A DNA stretch of 64,000 nt from WTFY01 sp965220895 (GCA_965220895.1 OZ244850.1:310001-374000), one strand, 5' to 3'; positions 9,423 to 18,962 are shown, counted from the stretch's first letter. The notes: a model not told the origin generated them from the sequence alone. Program-made: numbers and translations.

Positions 9423-10672
9423 CGGTCAATCTCCCCGAAGACGATGTCCTGGGTGCCGATGATGGCAACGACATCGGCCAGCATGTGGCCCCTGGACATC
9501 TCATCCAGCGCGGCCAGGTGGGCGAACCCGGGAGCGCGGATTTTCAGACGATACGGCTTGTTGGCACCGTCCGACACCAAGTAGATCCCCATCTCGCCTT
9601 TCGGGTGCTCGATGGCACAGTAGACCTCGCCCTGCGGCAGGCAGTACCCCTCGGTGAACAGCTTGAAATGGTGGATGAGCTCCTCCATCCCCATCTTCAT
9701 CTGGGTTCGTGCAGGCGGGGAGATCTTGTGGTTGTCTACCATGACGGGTCCCGGATGGGCACGCAGCCAGTCGACGCACTGGCGGATGATCTCATTGGAC
9801 TGGCGCATCTCCTCGATGCGCACCAGGTAACGATCGTAGCAATCCCCGTTGACGCCCACTGGGACCTGGAAATCCAGATGCTCGTACACTTCATAGGGTT
9901 GCTTGCGCCGCAAATCCCATTCGACTCCGGAACCACGCAGCATGGGGCCGGTAAAGCCCAGCTGAAGTGCGCGCTCCGGGCTGACGATACCGATATCGAC
10001 GGTGCGCTGTTTCCAGATTCTGTTCTCGGTCAGCAGGGTTTCATATTCATCCACACAGCCGGGAAAGCGCTGCGTGAAGTCCTCGATAAAGTCCAGCAGA
10101 GACCCCGTGCGTGCGCGGTTGAGTCGTGCTACCTCTTTCTTGTCATGCCAGCGTGACTCGGCATACTTCGGCATTTGCGCAGGCAGGTCACGGTGCACCC
10201 CGCCCGGGCGGTAGTAGGTGGCGTGCATGCGAGCACCGGATACCGCCTCGTAGCAATCCATCAGGTCCTCGCGCTCGCGGAACGCATACAGAAACACCGT
10301 CATGGCGCCGATGTCCAGCGCGTGGGCACCCAGCCACAACAGATGGTTGAGAATCCGCGTAATCTCATCGAACATGACCCGGATGTACTGGGCACGGACC
10401 GGCACCTCGAGACCCACGAGCTTCTCAATGGCCAGTACGTAGACATGCTCATTGCACATCATGGAGACGTAGTCGAGGCGATCCATGTAGCCGATGCTGT
10501 GGTTGTAGGGCTTGCTCTCGGCAAGCTTCTCCGTCGCGCGGTGCAGCAGACCGATATGCGGGTCCGCCCGCTGTACGACCTCGCCCTCCATTTCCAGCAC
10601 CAGTCGCAAGACCCCGTGAGCTGCCGGGTGCTGGGGCCCGAAATTCATGGTGTAGTTGCGAAGCTCAGGCAT
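9419..10672 (-). CDS. nuoD: NADH-quinone oxidoreductase subunit D
   Basis: The 49-kDa-type subunit of complex I, related to the large subunit of NiFe hydrogenases. Together with NuoB and NuoH it forms the quinone-binding site. The N-terminal FGPQHPAAHGVLR contains the conserved histidine, and YLDRLDYVSMMCNE-like sequence (here GYMDRLDYVSMMCNE) follows. The C-terminus ends with DIVFGEIDR, the usual family ending. The 417-residue protein is not fused to NuoC, unlike in E. coli; the two genes overlap by eight bases. Confidence 0.97.
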   Translation of the reverse strand: MPELRNYTMNFGPQHPAAHGVLRLVLEMEGEVVQRADPHIGLLHRATEKLAESKPYNHSIGYMDRLDYVSMMCNEHVYVLAIEKLVGLEVPVRAQYIRVMFDEITRILNHLLWLGAHALDIGAMTVFLYAFREREDLMDCYEAVSGARMHATYYRPGGVHRDLPAQMPKYAESRWHDKKEVARLNRARTGSLLDFIEDFTQRFPGCVDEYETLLTENRIWKQRTVDIGIVSPERALQLGFTGPMLRGSGVEWDLRRKQPYEVYEHLDFQVPVGVNGDCYDRYLVRIEEMRQSNEIIRQCVDWLRAHPGPVMVDNHKISPPARTQMKMGMEELIHHFKLFTEGYCLPQGEVYCAIEHPKGEMGIYLVSDGANKPYRLKIRAPGFAHLAALDEMSRGHMLADVVAIIGTQDIVFGEIDR

Positions 10673-11384
10673 CGTTGTCCCGGGATTCGCCCGATTCGAA
10701 GCGGTAGTCGTCGCGGATCACCTTGGGTACGGTAATTCGGGGTTCAATGGATACCGGCTGGTAGATGACGCGTTTTTGCTCAGGGTCGTAACGCACTTCG
10801 ACATGGCCCACCAGCGGGAAGTCCTTGCGAAACGGGTGTCCGGTAAAACCGTAATCGGTGAGGATGCGACGAAGGTCCGGATGGCCTTCAAAAATGATTC
10901 CATACAGGTCAAAGGCCTCGCGTTCGTACCAGTCTGCGGAGGCCCAGATGTGGTGTACGGAGGGCACCATGGGCAGTTCATCGTCATCGCAGAATACCCG
11001 CACGCGCAGGCGCTGGTTGCAGGCGATGGAGAGCAGGTGATAGACCACCGCAAAACGGGGACTCTCCAGGATCCGGGCCTGCGGCGGATCGTCAAAGGTA
11101 AAGCGCCCGAAGGAAGCCTTTTCCGCACCACGGCTGAAACCGGCCGAGGTCGCACCATGGGTGCTCCACTCACCGACTCCGTATTCCAGGTAGTCGATCC
11201 CGGACAGGTCCACCAGTTGCTCGAACCTGAGCTGCGGCGTATCCCGAAGCTGTCGCATGACCTCGTCGAGATTCCCGGGTTTTACGGTCAGTGTAATCTC
11301 ATCGTGCTCGACATCGAGGCCCTGCAGTACGGACCCCAGCACGCGCTGCAGGTCTGAACCGAGTTGATGAATGCGTTTCCCCAT
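10665..11384 (-). CDS. nuoC: NADH-quinone oxidoreductase subunit C
   Basis: The 30-kDa-type subunit of the complex I peripheral arm, with a structural role. The diagnostic block WYEREAFDLYGIIFEGHPDLRRILTDYGF lies around residues 136-165 and is followed by GHPFRKDFPL. The length of 239 residues is slightly above average, with an extra N-terminal region. It is a separate gene, overlapping nuoD by eight bases and lying 11 bases after nuoB. Confidence 0.96.
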   Translation of the reverse strand: MGKRIHQLGSDLQRVLGSVLQGLDVEHDEITLTVKPGNLDEVMRQLRDTPQLRFEQLVDLSGIDYLEYGVGEWSTHGATSAGFSRGAEKASFGRFTFDDPPQARILESPRFAVVYHLLSIACNQRLRVRVFCDDDELPMVPSVHHIWASADWYEREAFDLYGIIFEGHPDLRRILTDYGFTGHPFRKDFPLVGHVEVRYDPEQKRVIYQPVSIEPRITVPKVIRDDYRFESGESRDNDA

Positions 11385-11395
11385 GATGACCCGGC

Positions 11396-11872
11396 CTAGC
11401 GCGCAATGGTGCTGGTTCGGCGAATCTTGTTTTGCAGTTGGAGAATTCCGTACAGCAGGGCTTCGGCGGTAGGCGGACAGCCAGGCACGTAGACATCCAC
11501 GGGAACGATCCGGTCACAACCTCTGACCACGGCGTACGAGTAATGGTAGTACCCTCCCCCGTTTGCACACGAACCCATGGATATCACCCACTTGGGCTCG
11601 GCCATCTGGTCGTAGACCTTGCGCAGTGCCGGGGCCATCTTGTTGACCAGCGTGCCGGCCACGATCATGACATCCGACTGGCGCGGACTAGGACGGAACA
11701 TGACTCCGAAACGATCCAGGTCATAGCGCGATGCGCCCGCATGCATCATCTCCACGGCACAACAGGCGAGCCCGAAAGTCATGGGCCACATGGACCCGGT
11801 TCGCGCCCAGTTAATCAGTTCATCCAGGCGGGTCGTGACAAAGCCCTCTTTCAGATATCCTTCGATGCCCAT
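11396..11872 (-). CDS. nuoB: NADH-quinone oxidoreductase subunit B (cluster N2)
   Basis: Subunit carrying the terminal [4Fe-4S] cluster N2 that reduces quinone. All four ligands are present: the tandem pair C37-C38 (GLACCAVEMM), C102 (MGSCANGGG) and C132 (VPGCPPTAEAL). The 158-residue length is normal. It lies 74 bases after nuoA. Confidence 0.98.
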   Translation of the reverse strand: MGIEGYLKEGFVTTRLDELINWARTGSMWPMTFGLACCAVEMMHAGASRYDLDRFGVMFRPSPRQSDVMIVAGTLVNKMAPALRKVYDQMAEPKWVISMGSCANGGGYYHYSYAVVRGCDRIVPVDVYVPGCPPTAEALLYGILQLQNKIRRTSTIAR

Positions 11873-11946
11873 GTCAATCCTGCACCGGGTGCCTGTCTGT
11901 TGTATCGTTCATGTCTCAACCCCCTTGAGCCCCTCGAGCCCGCTGT

Positions 11947-12303
11947 CTAATCCCAGTCCAGTGCGCCCTTGCCCCATTCGTAGATGAAGCCGACCGTGAG
12001 AATCGCCAAAAACAGTGCCATGGACAGGAATCCTGCCAGCCCGAGTTCGCGAATGGCTACCGCCCAGGGAAACAGGAAGGCAATCTCCAGATCAAATATG
12101 ATGAACAGGATGGCCACCAGGTAATACCGTACGTCGAACTGCATGCGCGAATCCTCGAAGGCCTCAAAACCGCACTCGTAGGGTGAATCCTTGGCCTCGT
12201 CGCGGTGCCGGGGCCCGAGTGCCAGACCCAGGGCCATCGGGATCAGGCTCATGACCAGGGCAAGGCCGGTGAAGACAAGAACCGGAAGGTAGTTTTCGAG
12301 CAT
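11947..12303 (-). CDS. nuoA: NADH-quinone oxidoreductase subunit A
   Basis: Small membrane subunit of complex I and first gene of the operon. The 118-residue product has three helices and the conserved loop YECGFEAFEDSRMQFDVRYY (about residues 42-61), whose cysteine lies near the quinone cavity. The ATG at 12303 is the first start after the putative promoter. In related bacteria tRNA-Leu(GAG) and secG lie just upstream; here about 28 kb of accessory DNA has been inserted between. Confidence 0.97.
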   Translation of the reverse strand: MLENYLPVLVFTGLALVMSLIPMALGLALGPRHRDEAKDSPYECGFEAFEDSRMQFDVRYYLVAILFIIFDLEIAFLFPWAVAIRELGLAGFLSMALFLAILTVGFIYEWGKGALDWD

Positions 12304-12393
12304 TGCCGTTCCTCGGTGGCAGTGGTTTCAGTGTTCGGCCGAAGTGTCAGGTCCTGGCAGGCCCATCCACGGATGGCGCAGTGTGCCAGTCCT

Positions 12394-12420
12394 ATTGTAT
12401 CCGAATTTAGTGGCTTACAA
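12394..12420 (-). promoter_or_regulatory. Candidate sigma-70 promoter of the nuo operon
   Basis: On the minus strand a TACAAT hexamer (12399-12394) lies 15 bases downstream of TTGTAA (12420-12415). The -10 is a five-of-six match; the spacer is shorter than ideal. The start site would be about 85-90 bases before the nuoA ATG. The remaining sequence between nuoA and the nitroreductase gene (12304-12529) shows no other clear signal, and I could not find a tRNA-end copy in it. Confidence 0.35.
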
Positions 12421-12529
12421 ATTTCAGATGCCTGCAGGCCCTACCCCGCCATTTATATCATGTGAATAGGTACCTATCGATTCTATGCTAATGTTTTATT
12501 TCATTTAAACAGCTCGAAATTCGGGCACC

Positions 12530-13123
12530 TTATCTCGGCATCAGAAAATCGAATCCCAGCAGAAGGATGTCCTGCAGGGATTTTCGCACCCGGGGGCGCT
12601 CGTCCCGGATTGCGTACTCCTCATCGGCATCGCCCGCTTTTCCCGGATAGCCGATGGCAATGCCCGTCACCGGTTCGATGGAATCCGGCAGATCGAACAC
12701 CTCGCGTGCCTTGTCGGGATCGATCCCCACCATCTGGTGAACGCATAGGCCTCTTGCCGTGGCCTCCAGCGTCAACTGGGCAGATGCTGCTCCCAAATCG
12801 TGGACCGCAGCCTTGTTCGGTTTACCGTTGTGCTCAAAGTTATGCTCGGCCAGGCCAAGCGCCAACACGGGGGCCTGCTTCGCCCAGGCCTGGTTGCCTT
12901 CGAGCAGTACACTGAAGATCTGATCTCGCAAGGGATCGCTGTGGCCTCGTATCCCGAGGATGTAACGCCAGGGCTGTGCATTGTAGGAAGACATCGTCCA
13001 GCGTGCAGCTTCAAACAGGGAGCACAGGTCATCGTTGGAGATGGCCCGGTCCGAAAATACGTAGGGGCTCCATCGTTTTGATATCAATGCATGGACCGGG
13101 TAGTCGGTTTCGGCGTTCTTCAT
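12530..13123 (-). CDS. Nitroreductase family protein
   Basis: Probable FMN-dependent NAD(P)H oxidoreductase of the nitroreductase superfamily; substrate unknown. The product has 197 residues. Near the N-terminus are RWSPYVFSDRAIS and EAARWTMSSYNAQPWRYILG, the latter the usual FMN-phosphate-binding serine/asparagine region. GLCVHQMVGID and the block ending AIGYPG correspond to the C-terminal half of the fold. It starts with ATG at 13123 and stands alone, 112 bases from its upstream neighbour. Whether it belongs to the island or to the old nuo-adjacent core cannot be told. Confidence 0.85.
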   Translation of the reverse strand: MKNAETDYPVHALISKRWSPYVFSDRAISNDDLCSLFEAARWTMSSYNAQPWRYILGIRGHSDPLRDQIFSVLLEGNQAWAKQAPVLALGLAEHNFEHNGKPNKAAVHDLGAASAQLTLEATARGLCVHQMVGIDPDKAREVFDLPDSIEPVTGIAIGYPGKAGDADEEYAIRDERPRVRKSLQDILLLGFDFLMPR

Positions 13124-13235
13124 GAGTCAATCTCCTGACATATTAAAAAGTTTTTCGGGCTGGGAGAATGGTGGGCCCTTGCGGGCCTCCTGTATTAAAA
13201 CAACACAATCAGATTTGGCTTGAGGAGAATGAGAA

Positions 13236-13910
13236 CTACAGGTAACCCAGCACTGTGTAGTCACCATCGATAATCAAACGAATGGATACATACAGCCCCA
13301 GTAGGCCAGACAATACCCACACAGCGGTTGCCCCCCAGATGTAAATATACATATCCACCTTGCTGATCAACTCTTGTCTTCTGGAAACAAAAAAGCTTAC
13401 CCAGTAGACCGAGCTTACATAAATCCATTGCCAAAACAGGATGACACCCAAAATCCCCGCGTACAGGGCTGGCATGAAGGCGGTTGCGAACGCCGCGTAC
13501 AGGACCAGCGACGGGAGCGGAGTAAAAAATCCATTGGCGATGTCGATGCTGAACCCGTAGGTACGCCGGTCTGCATACGAATCATCGTACATTGAATATG
13601 TCGCCCAGGCATCTGCCCAAAGCGTCGGAGACAGGAGCTTGCCAAGTGGAGCCGTGGTCGTCAGAAATTCAACAGCCGGCGTCCGACCTGTTTGCATCCA
13701 CCGCTCACGCCAATATTTCACGCGTTCCTCGATGTAGTCTCTGCGCCAATACAGACAGGCTTCCCAATAGCAGATCAGCAGATTAACGGAGAAGAACAGA
13801 CTTAACAGGCCATAGAAGGCGTTCAGATTTCCATTCAGCCAAAGCCTGGCGCCAATGCCGGCTGCGGTGAACACTGCAATAAAAAGCACAGCGAACAAGC
13901 CAACCCACAT
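13236..13910 (-). CDS. Unknown integral membrane protein
   Basis: I do not recognise this 224-residue protein. It has about five hydrophobic segments: residues 2-24, 32-54, 131-152, 154-172 and 191-212. A soluble aromatic and charged region between the second and third (residues 55-130) contains YWRRDYIEERVKYWRERW and YSMYDDSYADRRTYGF. There is no signal peptide distinct from the first helix and no catalytic motif that I can name. It is a single gene between the nitroreductase and the defence cassette, with 179 bases free upstream (13911-14089) in which nothing stands out. Confidence 0.6.
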   Translation of the reverse strand: MWVGLFAVLFIAVFTAAGIGARLWLNGNLNAFYGLLSLFFSVNLLICYWEACLYWRRDYIEERVKYWRERWMQTGRTPAVEFLTTTAPLGKLLSPTLWADAWATYSMYDDSYADRRTYGFSIDIANGFFTPLPSLVLYAAFATAFMPALYAGILGVILFWQWIYVSSVYWVSFFVSRRQELISKVDMYIYIWGATAVWVLSGLLGLYVSIRLIIDGDYTVLGYL

Positions 13911-14089
13911 TTCAGGCCAGCCCCGTGTGTCTATGAAGTCTTGACTGCCTTACGGATGTAGTGTGCATTTGTGTTGACTGTTTTTGATTGGTCGCCAGAA
14001 AATATCACGTGCGAAAAAATCTACAAGTATCTCGATTTCGACAACCGTACACTGGAAATAATCGTAGCAAAGTAGGAGATAAACTACTT

Positions 14090-15286
14090 TCATCCCTCAA
14101 CAAGGGCTGCTCTTTTCGTATCATAGAAATACCGGGCAATAGTTCCTTCCTGAATCTTCTTGACAGCCTCATCAATGACATCTAAAGGCACCAAAAACCA
14201 TTCTCGTGGCACGACAGGATTTCCAAAGCGATCCTTGATTTCAATTTCCAGTCGAGCTGAAGCAAAAATGCGGTGAATAAGGGCCTCCAGTTTGCTGCGG
14301 TTGATGTTGTAAAGCTGGTAGGTAGCAACCACTTCTACATCTGCCATCAGGAATGTTGGGTCGAGTTGCGCGTTGGCAATACGGATCTCCACTTTATTGC
14401 TCGTGACACCAATTTTATGAATCAGGTTTCGATTTTTCTGAATATAAGGATCATCAGATTTGCTCCTCAGTACATAGATTGTACCGCTCGCCTCATCGCC
14501 AGCTTCCATCTGGTCGGCAAACAAGGGGGCATCAGTTAAATCTATAATCCGTCGCCCTGCTTCATCCTTATTGAGCGCCCGTTGAAGGGACCGCATTAGG
14601 AGGTCACTTTCAGTTCCGTTATCGAAGATAACACGGGTACGGGCATCTCGCCGGACATCCCTTCCACCGTACCGTTTGACAAACGAGGCTCCCATCTCAG
14701 CCACATAGACTTTTTGCCCTCCGAGGATGAAAAACTGACCAGCCTCAATTTCTGCATTGTGTCGGAATGGTTGCGTTTTGCGCAGGCCCTTATCAAGTTC
14801 TCGTTGAACCTGCTCAAAAAGTGGCTGGAAATCCCCGAAGTCCTCGCATTTCTGACGGCTGGCAATCTCCTCTGCTGCCTGCTTTTCCGCCACCGAGCGC
14901 ACATGATCAAGCTTGGTGATAGGCAAATCCTCGGCTCCAAGCTCAGCCAGGAGCGCATCGTCATCCAGCTCATCAGGTTCATGGCACTTCGTCTCATCAT
15001 CGCTGGCCAGAAGGCCCTGGTGATCCATCGGGGCCAGTAGCGCATGGTATTCCTCCTGCTTGCGGATACACTGCAGTCGGACCGCGTACATCTGCTCGAA
15101 GATATCGCTGTCTTCATCACGATGCGGGGTGTGACCATGCGTTTCAACAAAGCGCTGGATTTCCTCGAACCCGGCGATGACCCGTTCTTCCCGCGCCGTG
15201 TAAGAAGTGGTTTTGCTGGTTTTTTCCTCGACACCCAGCTCGGCGAGCAAGGCACGATCCTCCTCGGTCACAACTTCCCTAACCAT
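14090..15286 (-). CDS. GIY-YIG/T5orf172-type nuclease-like protein of a defence cassette
   Basis: The C-terminal part (about residues 283-385) reads GTIYVLRSK, then LIHKIGVTS, then NRSKLEALIHRIF, which fits the T5orf172/Mug113 branch of the GIY-YIG nuclease superfamily. The N-terminal 280 residues are acidic, partly coiled, and unrecognised. The ATG at 15286 overlaps the helicase stop by eight bases, so the two are translationally coupled and likely act together. Last gene of the cassette methyltransferase-ATPase-helicase-GIY. DNA cleavage activity is an inference from the fold. Confidence 0.7.
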   Translation of the reverse strand: MVREVVTEEDRALLAELGVEEKTSKTTSYTAREERVIAGFEEIQRFVETHGHTPHRDEDSDIFEQMYAVRLQCIRKQEEYHALLAPMDHQGLLASDDETKCHEPDELDDDALLAELGAEDLPITKLDHVRSVAEKQAAEEIASRQKCEDFGDFQPLFEQVQRELDKGLRKTQPFRHNAEIEAGQFFILGGQKVYVAEMGASFVKRYGGRDVRRDARTRVIFDNGTESDLLMRSLQRALNKDEAGRRIIDLTDAPLFADQMEAGDEASGTIYVLRSKSDDPYIQKNRNLIHKIGVTSNKVEIRIANAQLDPTFLMADVEVVATYQLYNINRSKLEALIHRIFASARLEIEIKDRFGNPVVPREWFLVPLDVIDEAVKKIQEGTIARYFYDTKRAALVEG

Positions 15287-17333
15287 CGGCGCTCTCGTCT
15301 CTCTTGCGTTTCAGGTAGGCGACACCCTCGGCCATACGCTTTTCCCAGGGGTCCTGGGCGGTGCTCGAAGGTGCTCGGCCACGCTCCCGTAAGAATCTCA
15401 GGGCACGTCTTGCAAGATCGCGCGCATCATCGAGTGTCAGCTGTGTTTTTTTCGCAGTGATAATTGCAGCGACCTGCGCCAGGCTCTCCTTGTTCATGGT
15501 CTTGGCAAGAATGGCATAGGCATTGCTGAAAGGGTTGATCCTGTCGATCAGGTCGATGTCGAGATCACGCACGTCCATTGCGAATCTACGCACACCGTCG
15601 ACCAGAGCCGTGTTCGCAGTTTCGGTCTCCGTTTCCTCCGTTACAACCTGCTTCGTCTGCTGGGTCAGATTCAGTGCAGCCACGGCATGCTGGCGTACAG
15701 CCTCCTGGTCCTCCTCTTTGAGTTCGGGGTACCTGTCCTTGACGATCTTGCCCATGCGAACCTGGGTGAGTTCCTCGGGAACAAGCTCCTCATCGAAATG
15801 CCCACGTTCAATAGCAGTCTTGTCCTGTACAAAGGTCGTGATCACCTCGTTCAGGTCTTCCCGGCAGATGCGTTTGGCCTCCTTGCTACTGGGCATCGCA
15901 AGCCCCTTGATTTCGACCTGAAGCTGACCTGTATCCTTGTTGAGTCCTACGTTGCACTGGTCCGGGTTGTAACCCTCTTCTCCATAGTCAAAACCCTCGA
16001 CCGGTTTGCTGTTGTCACTTTTCGGAGTGAAGATGAAGCGCGGTGCCAAAACCTGCTCCATCAACAGACTGGCGGCGATGGCCTTCAGGGTGTCGTTCAC
16101 AGCTTCGGTCACGGCCTCTTCCGAGGCATCCGGCTCTGCAATCAGGTTGGTGAATCGGGCACGGGTCTTGTCAGGCGCATCACGGGTGGTGCGACCGATG
16201 ATCTGGACAATCTCGGTCAGGCTTGACCGGTACCCGACCGTCAACGTGTGTTCGCACCAGATCCAGTCAAAGCCCTCTTTCGCCATGCCAAGGGCGATGA
16301 TGATATCGACATGATCGCGATTCATTTTCTGGTCCGGGTTTCGAAGTGCCGCTGTGACCCGATCACGCGTGGTCGGTGTGTCATCGACCAGATCGGCAAT
16401 CCGCAATATATGGCCTTCGGGGGTCCTGACCTGCTGGAAGCCGGTTTCAGGATCGAGGCCCTGCCACTCGCCCAGTTCCTCAATGATGTGCTCGACCTCC
16501 TTGATCTTGTCCTTCGTACTCTCGCGGGCGTTGACGTTCGGGATGTGCACGATGGTCTTCTGTCCCGGGTCCAGCACCCGCAGGATATCTTCGACATAGC
16601 TTCCCGTATAAAAGAAATAGCCGATGTCGAGCTGCTTCAGGTATTCATAGCCGTTGAGCTGCTCGTAGTAGGTATAGGTGACGGTCTCAAACCTGGCCTC
16701 GTCATCAGGCATCAGCACAGGCTCGGCATCCCCCCGGAAATACGACCCTGTCATCGCAACAACATGCGTCTTGTCACGCCCCATGATCTGACCAAGATGC
16801 TCGCCCAGCCGGTTGTCCGGATTGGCCGAGACATGGTGGAACTCATCGATGGCGATCAGCCGGTCATCAAAAGCTTCCACCCCGGACCGCTCCATCGCAA
16901 AGCGGAAGGTGGCATGGGTGCACACCAGTATGCGATCTTCGCTGTCGAGGAATGCCCGGACGGCGTTGACCTTGCCACCCTCAGTGCCCGGTGAGTTGCA
17001 CAGATTCCATTTCGGTGGAACGGCCCAGTCCGCCCAGAAACCAAACTGGCTCAGTGGCTCGTCATTGAAACTCGCTCCGATGGTGCGCTCGGGCACGACG
17101 ATGATCGCCTGGCGAAGATCCTGATTGTGCAGCTTGTCCAATGCGATAAACATCAGCGCCCGGCTCTTGCCTGAGGCAGGAGGTGACTTGATCAGTAGAT
17201 ATTGTTCTCCCCGTTTCTCGTAGGCGCGCTCCTGCATGGGACGCATGCCCAACTCGTTGGAACGGGTGGAACTGCCATTTCGTGTATAGGTGACAGAAAC
17301 AGACGGGACAGACTGAATCACGTTATCCTCCAC
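15279..17333 (-). CDS. Superfamily 2 (DEAD/DEAH-type) helicase of a defence cassette
   Basis: 684 residues. Walker A is SPPASGKSRA near residue 50, the Walker B/DEAH equivalent is LIAIDEFHH near residue 165, motif III-like VVAMTGSYF follows, and motif VI is IVQIIGRTTRDAPDKTRARF near residue 380. No nuclease motif is visible inside it. The C-terminal 250 residues are helical and unrecognised. It is likely a DNA translocase or helicase working with the methyltransferase, ATPase and GIY-type protein encoded next to it. It lies 161 bases from the ATPase gene; that gap carries a 15-base direct repeat. Confidence 0.85.
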   Translation of the reverse strand: MEDNVIQSVPSVSVTYTRNGSSTRSNELGMRPMQERAYEKRGEQYLLIKSPPASGKSRALMFIALDKLHNQDLRQAIIVVPERTIGASFNDEPLSQFGFWADWAVPPKWNLCNSPGTEGGKVNAVRAFLDSEDRILVCTHATFRFAMERSGVEAFDDRLIAIDEFHHVSANPDNRLGEHLGQIMGRDKTHVVAMTGSYFRGDAEPVLMPDDEARFETVTYTYYEQLNGYEYLKQLDIGYFFYTGSYVEDILRVLDPGQKTIVHIPNVNARESTKDKIKEVEHIIEELGEWQGLDPETGFQQVRTPEGHILRIADLVDDTPTTRDRVTAALRNPDQKMNRDHVDIIIALGMAKEGFDWIWCEHTLTVGYRSSLTEIVQIIGRTTRDAPDKTRARFTNLIAEPDASEEAVTEAVNDTLKAIAASLLMEQVLAPRFIFTPKSDNSKPVEGFDYGEEGYNPDQCNVGLNKDTGQLQVEIKGLAMPSSKEAKRICREDLNEVITTFVQDKTAIERGHFDEELVPEELTQVRMGKIVKDRYPELKEEDQEAVRQHAVAALNLTQQTKQVVTEETETETANTALVDGVRRFAMDVRDLDIDLIDRINPFSNAYAILAKTMNKESLAQVAAIITAKKTQLTLDDARDLARRALRFLRERGRAPSSTAQDPWEKRMAEGVAYLKRKRDESADG

Positions 17334-17358
17334 TGTACCTTCGCATGGTGCATACCTA

Positions 17359-17472
17359 CCCTCAGAATCAAAACACGATCAAAAAATATTCGACCAGAAA
17401 ATGATATATTTTCCAATATCTTACGCATTATATCTGATATAAATTTCTCTTTTTTTGCCCTCAGAATCAAAA
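17359..17472. repeat. 15-base direct repeat in the helicase upstream region
   Basis: The identical sequence CCCTCAGAATCAAAA occurs at 17359-17373 and 17458-17472, with 84 very AT-rich bases between. The repeats lie immediately upstream of the helicase gene and downstream of the ATPase gene. They could be a regulator-binding pair, a promoter region with duplicated sites, or the footprint of a small insertion. Confidence 0.6.
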
Positions 17473-17494
17473 AATAGCCAGGAAATCTCTCTGC

Positions 17495-18949
17495 TCATGC
17501 CCAGAACGGGACATACCCTGACCGTGGATATGCAGGGTCTGCGCGCTTGATCAAGCCCGCTTTCATCGCGCTGCGAATCACCGCGGATGCCTGTGCCGCA
17601 TTCTTTGGGTCAATTCCAAAACGGGTACGCAGGGTCAGGTTTTTCATACGTTTGCCAACAACATACCTCAGCGCTGCATGCTGGTAACAGGCCCGAATGC
17701 GTTCCTCCGAGGTCATATCGGCAAACTGGCGCAGGGCAAAAAGCCGGACACGCACCGCATCACCCTCTGCACGAAAATCCGGAGGTGGCATCTGGTGTGA
17801 CTCAACAGCAAGAATCACCTTGTCAATCCCTGTCCCCTGCTCCTCGCAAAACCCCATGCGGCGCATCAGGGATGTGAGTGCTTCGTTACGTGAACATGGT
17901 GGGAAGTCGATAAACCGGTCCGGGCTGACCAAGGGCTGTCCAGGATTGGTGATTTCCAGGCGACCCCTGAACAGTTCAACCAGTGGACCGGCACCCCGGA
18001 TCATCATGTCCTGGTGGGTCAGGGCGTTGGCAATGAGTTCCCGGATGGCCTCCAGAGGATAGGCCGGCTGCTCTTTGCGAAAAGCCCCGACAATCTGTTC
18101 ATTGTGTGGCAACAAAGGATCAATATAATTCACCAAGGCATCCAGGCTGACAGCATAGCCACCTAGCATGTCTTTGCGGTGTGATACGGTGTCGGTGCGG
18201 CCTGCACCGTCATAGGCCACAAACCGAATGGCCTTGCGTGCGATCGCAGAAGGGAACTCCTCAAGGCGCTTTGCAAACAGAATTGCGCCAAGGTTGGTGA
18301 TACTCCAGCGACCCCCGACATCCTGCTGCACCAGCTGATCGGCTTTGAGCCTGTCAAGAATTCCTTGTCGATTTTCCGGCAGTGGCTGTCCTGTCAGGTC
18401 GAAGTAGCGGGGATAGTCCAGCAATTTCAGAACTGTATCGCTGTCCAAGAACTGCAGCGCCAGTCCGGTTTCCCAAGCATATGGAGTGAGTTTCGACCAT
18501 AATGACTTCATGCGCTCCGGATGATCGGACAACCGCAGCGTAGCACTGCCAACACGGATATAGGCTGTCCGGTCAAACTCCACAGGGATATTCGTTGTCG
18601 CCGGTATCCTGAGCAGGACGAGCCTTGCTTCCTGGTAATCAACTGATTCAAAAGAGAAGTCTATTGCCGGGCGCAAATGCTGTGTAAGCCACAGCTCCAG
18701 GGGCTGACCTTTCTGTTTCTGGGCGGAAGGCTCAAAAGTCGTACCAACCGCCGCATGGTCTTCATTTTGCACTCCCCAGACCATATAGGCAGAATGCTTG
18801 TCAGCAAGTCGTGCACTATTGGACAATGCAGAAATCAATTTCCCGATCCGGTACGGATCACTGTTGTCTTTCTTGAACTCCACCCAAGACGTTTCTGCAG
18901 GCAGCTTAAGCAGATCGTCAATCAGGGCCAAGGTACGTGGATCACTCAT
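17495..18949 (-). CDS. Schlafen/AlbA_2-domain ATP-binding protein of a defence cassette
   Basis: 484 residues. The N-terminal region (about 15-140) contains ETSWVEFKKD and SNSARLADKHSAYMVWGV, typical of the AlbA_2 (Schlafen-like) domain. The C-terminal half has RELIANALTHQD (N-box of a GHKL-type ATPase) and EEQGTGIDKVI, as in the HATPase_c_4 group. I chose ATG 18949 (MSDPRTLALIDDLL): a longer open frame to 19177 would overlap the methyltransferase by more than 200 bases and adds a basic, non-family stretch. It starts 13 bases after the methyltransferase stop, so the two are one transcription unit. Confidence 0.85.
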   Translation of the reverse strand: MSDPRTLALIDDLLKLPAETSWVEFKKDNSDPYRIGKLISALSNSARLADKHSAYMVWGVQNEDHAAVGTTFEPSAQKQKGQPLELWLTQHLRPAIDFSFESVDYQEARLVLLRIPATTNIPVEFDRTAYIRVGSATLRLSDHPERMKSLWSKLTPYAWETGLALQFLDSDTVLKLLDYPRYFDLTGQPLPENRQGILDRLKADQLVQQDVGGRWSITNLGAILFAKRLEEFPSAIARKAIRFVAYDGAGRTDTVSHRKDMLGGYAVSLDALVNYIDPLLPHNEQIVGAFRKEQPAYPLEAIRELIANALTHQDMMIRGAGPLVELFRGRLEITNPGQPLVSPDRFIDFPPCSRNEALTSLMRRMGFCEEQGTGIDKVILAVESHQMPPPDFRAEGDAVRVRLFALRQFADMTSEERIRACYQHAALRYVVGKRMKNLTLRTRFGIDPKNAAQASAVIRSAMKAGLIKRADPAYPRSGYVPFWA

Positions 18950-18962
18950 TGAAATATACCCA

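Noticed and set aside
12304..12529. Third copy of the tRNA-Leu end as the outer boundary of the nuoA-side element
   Set aside because: No stretch resembling GGTGCCGATGGCCGGACTC was found by eye, nor a TACTGTCA pair. The outer boundary remains open.
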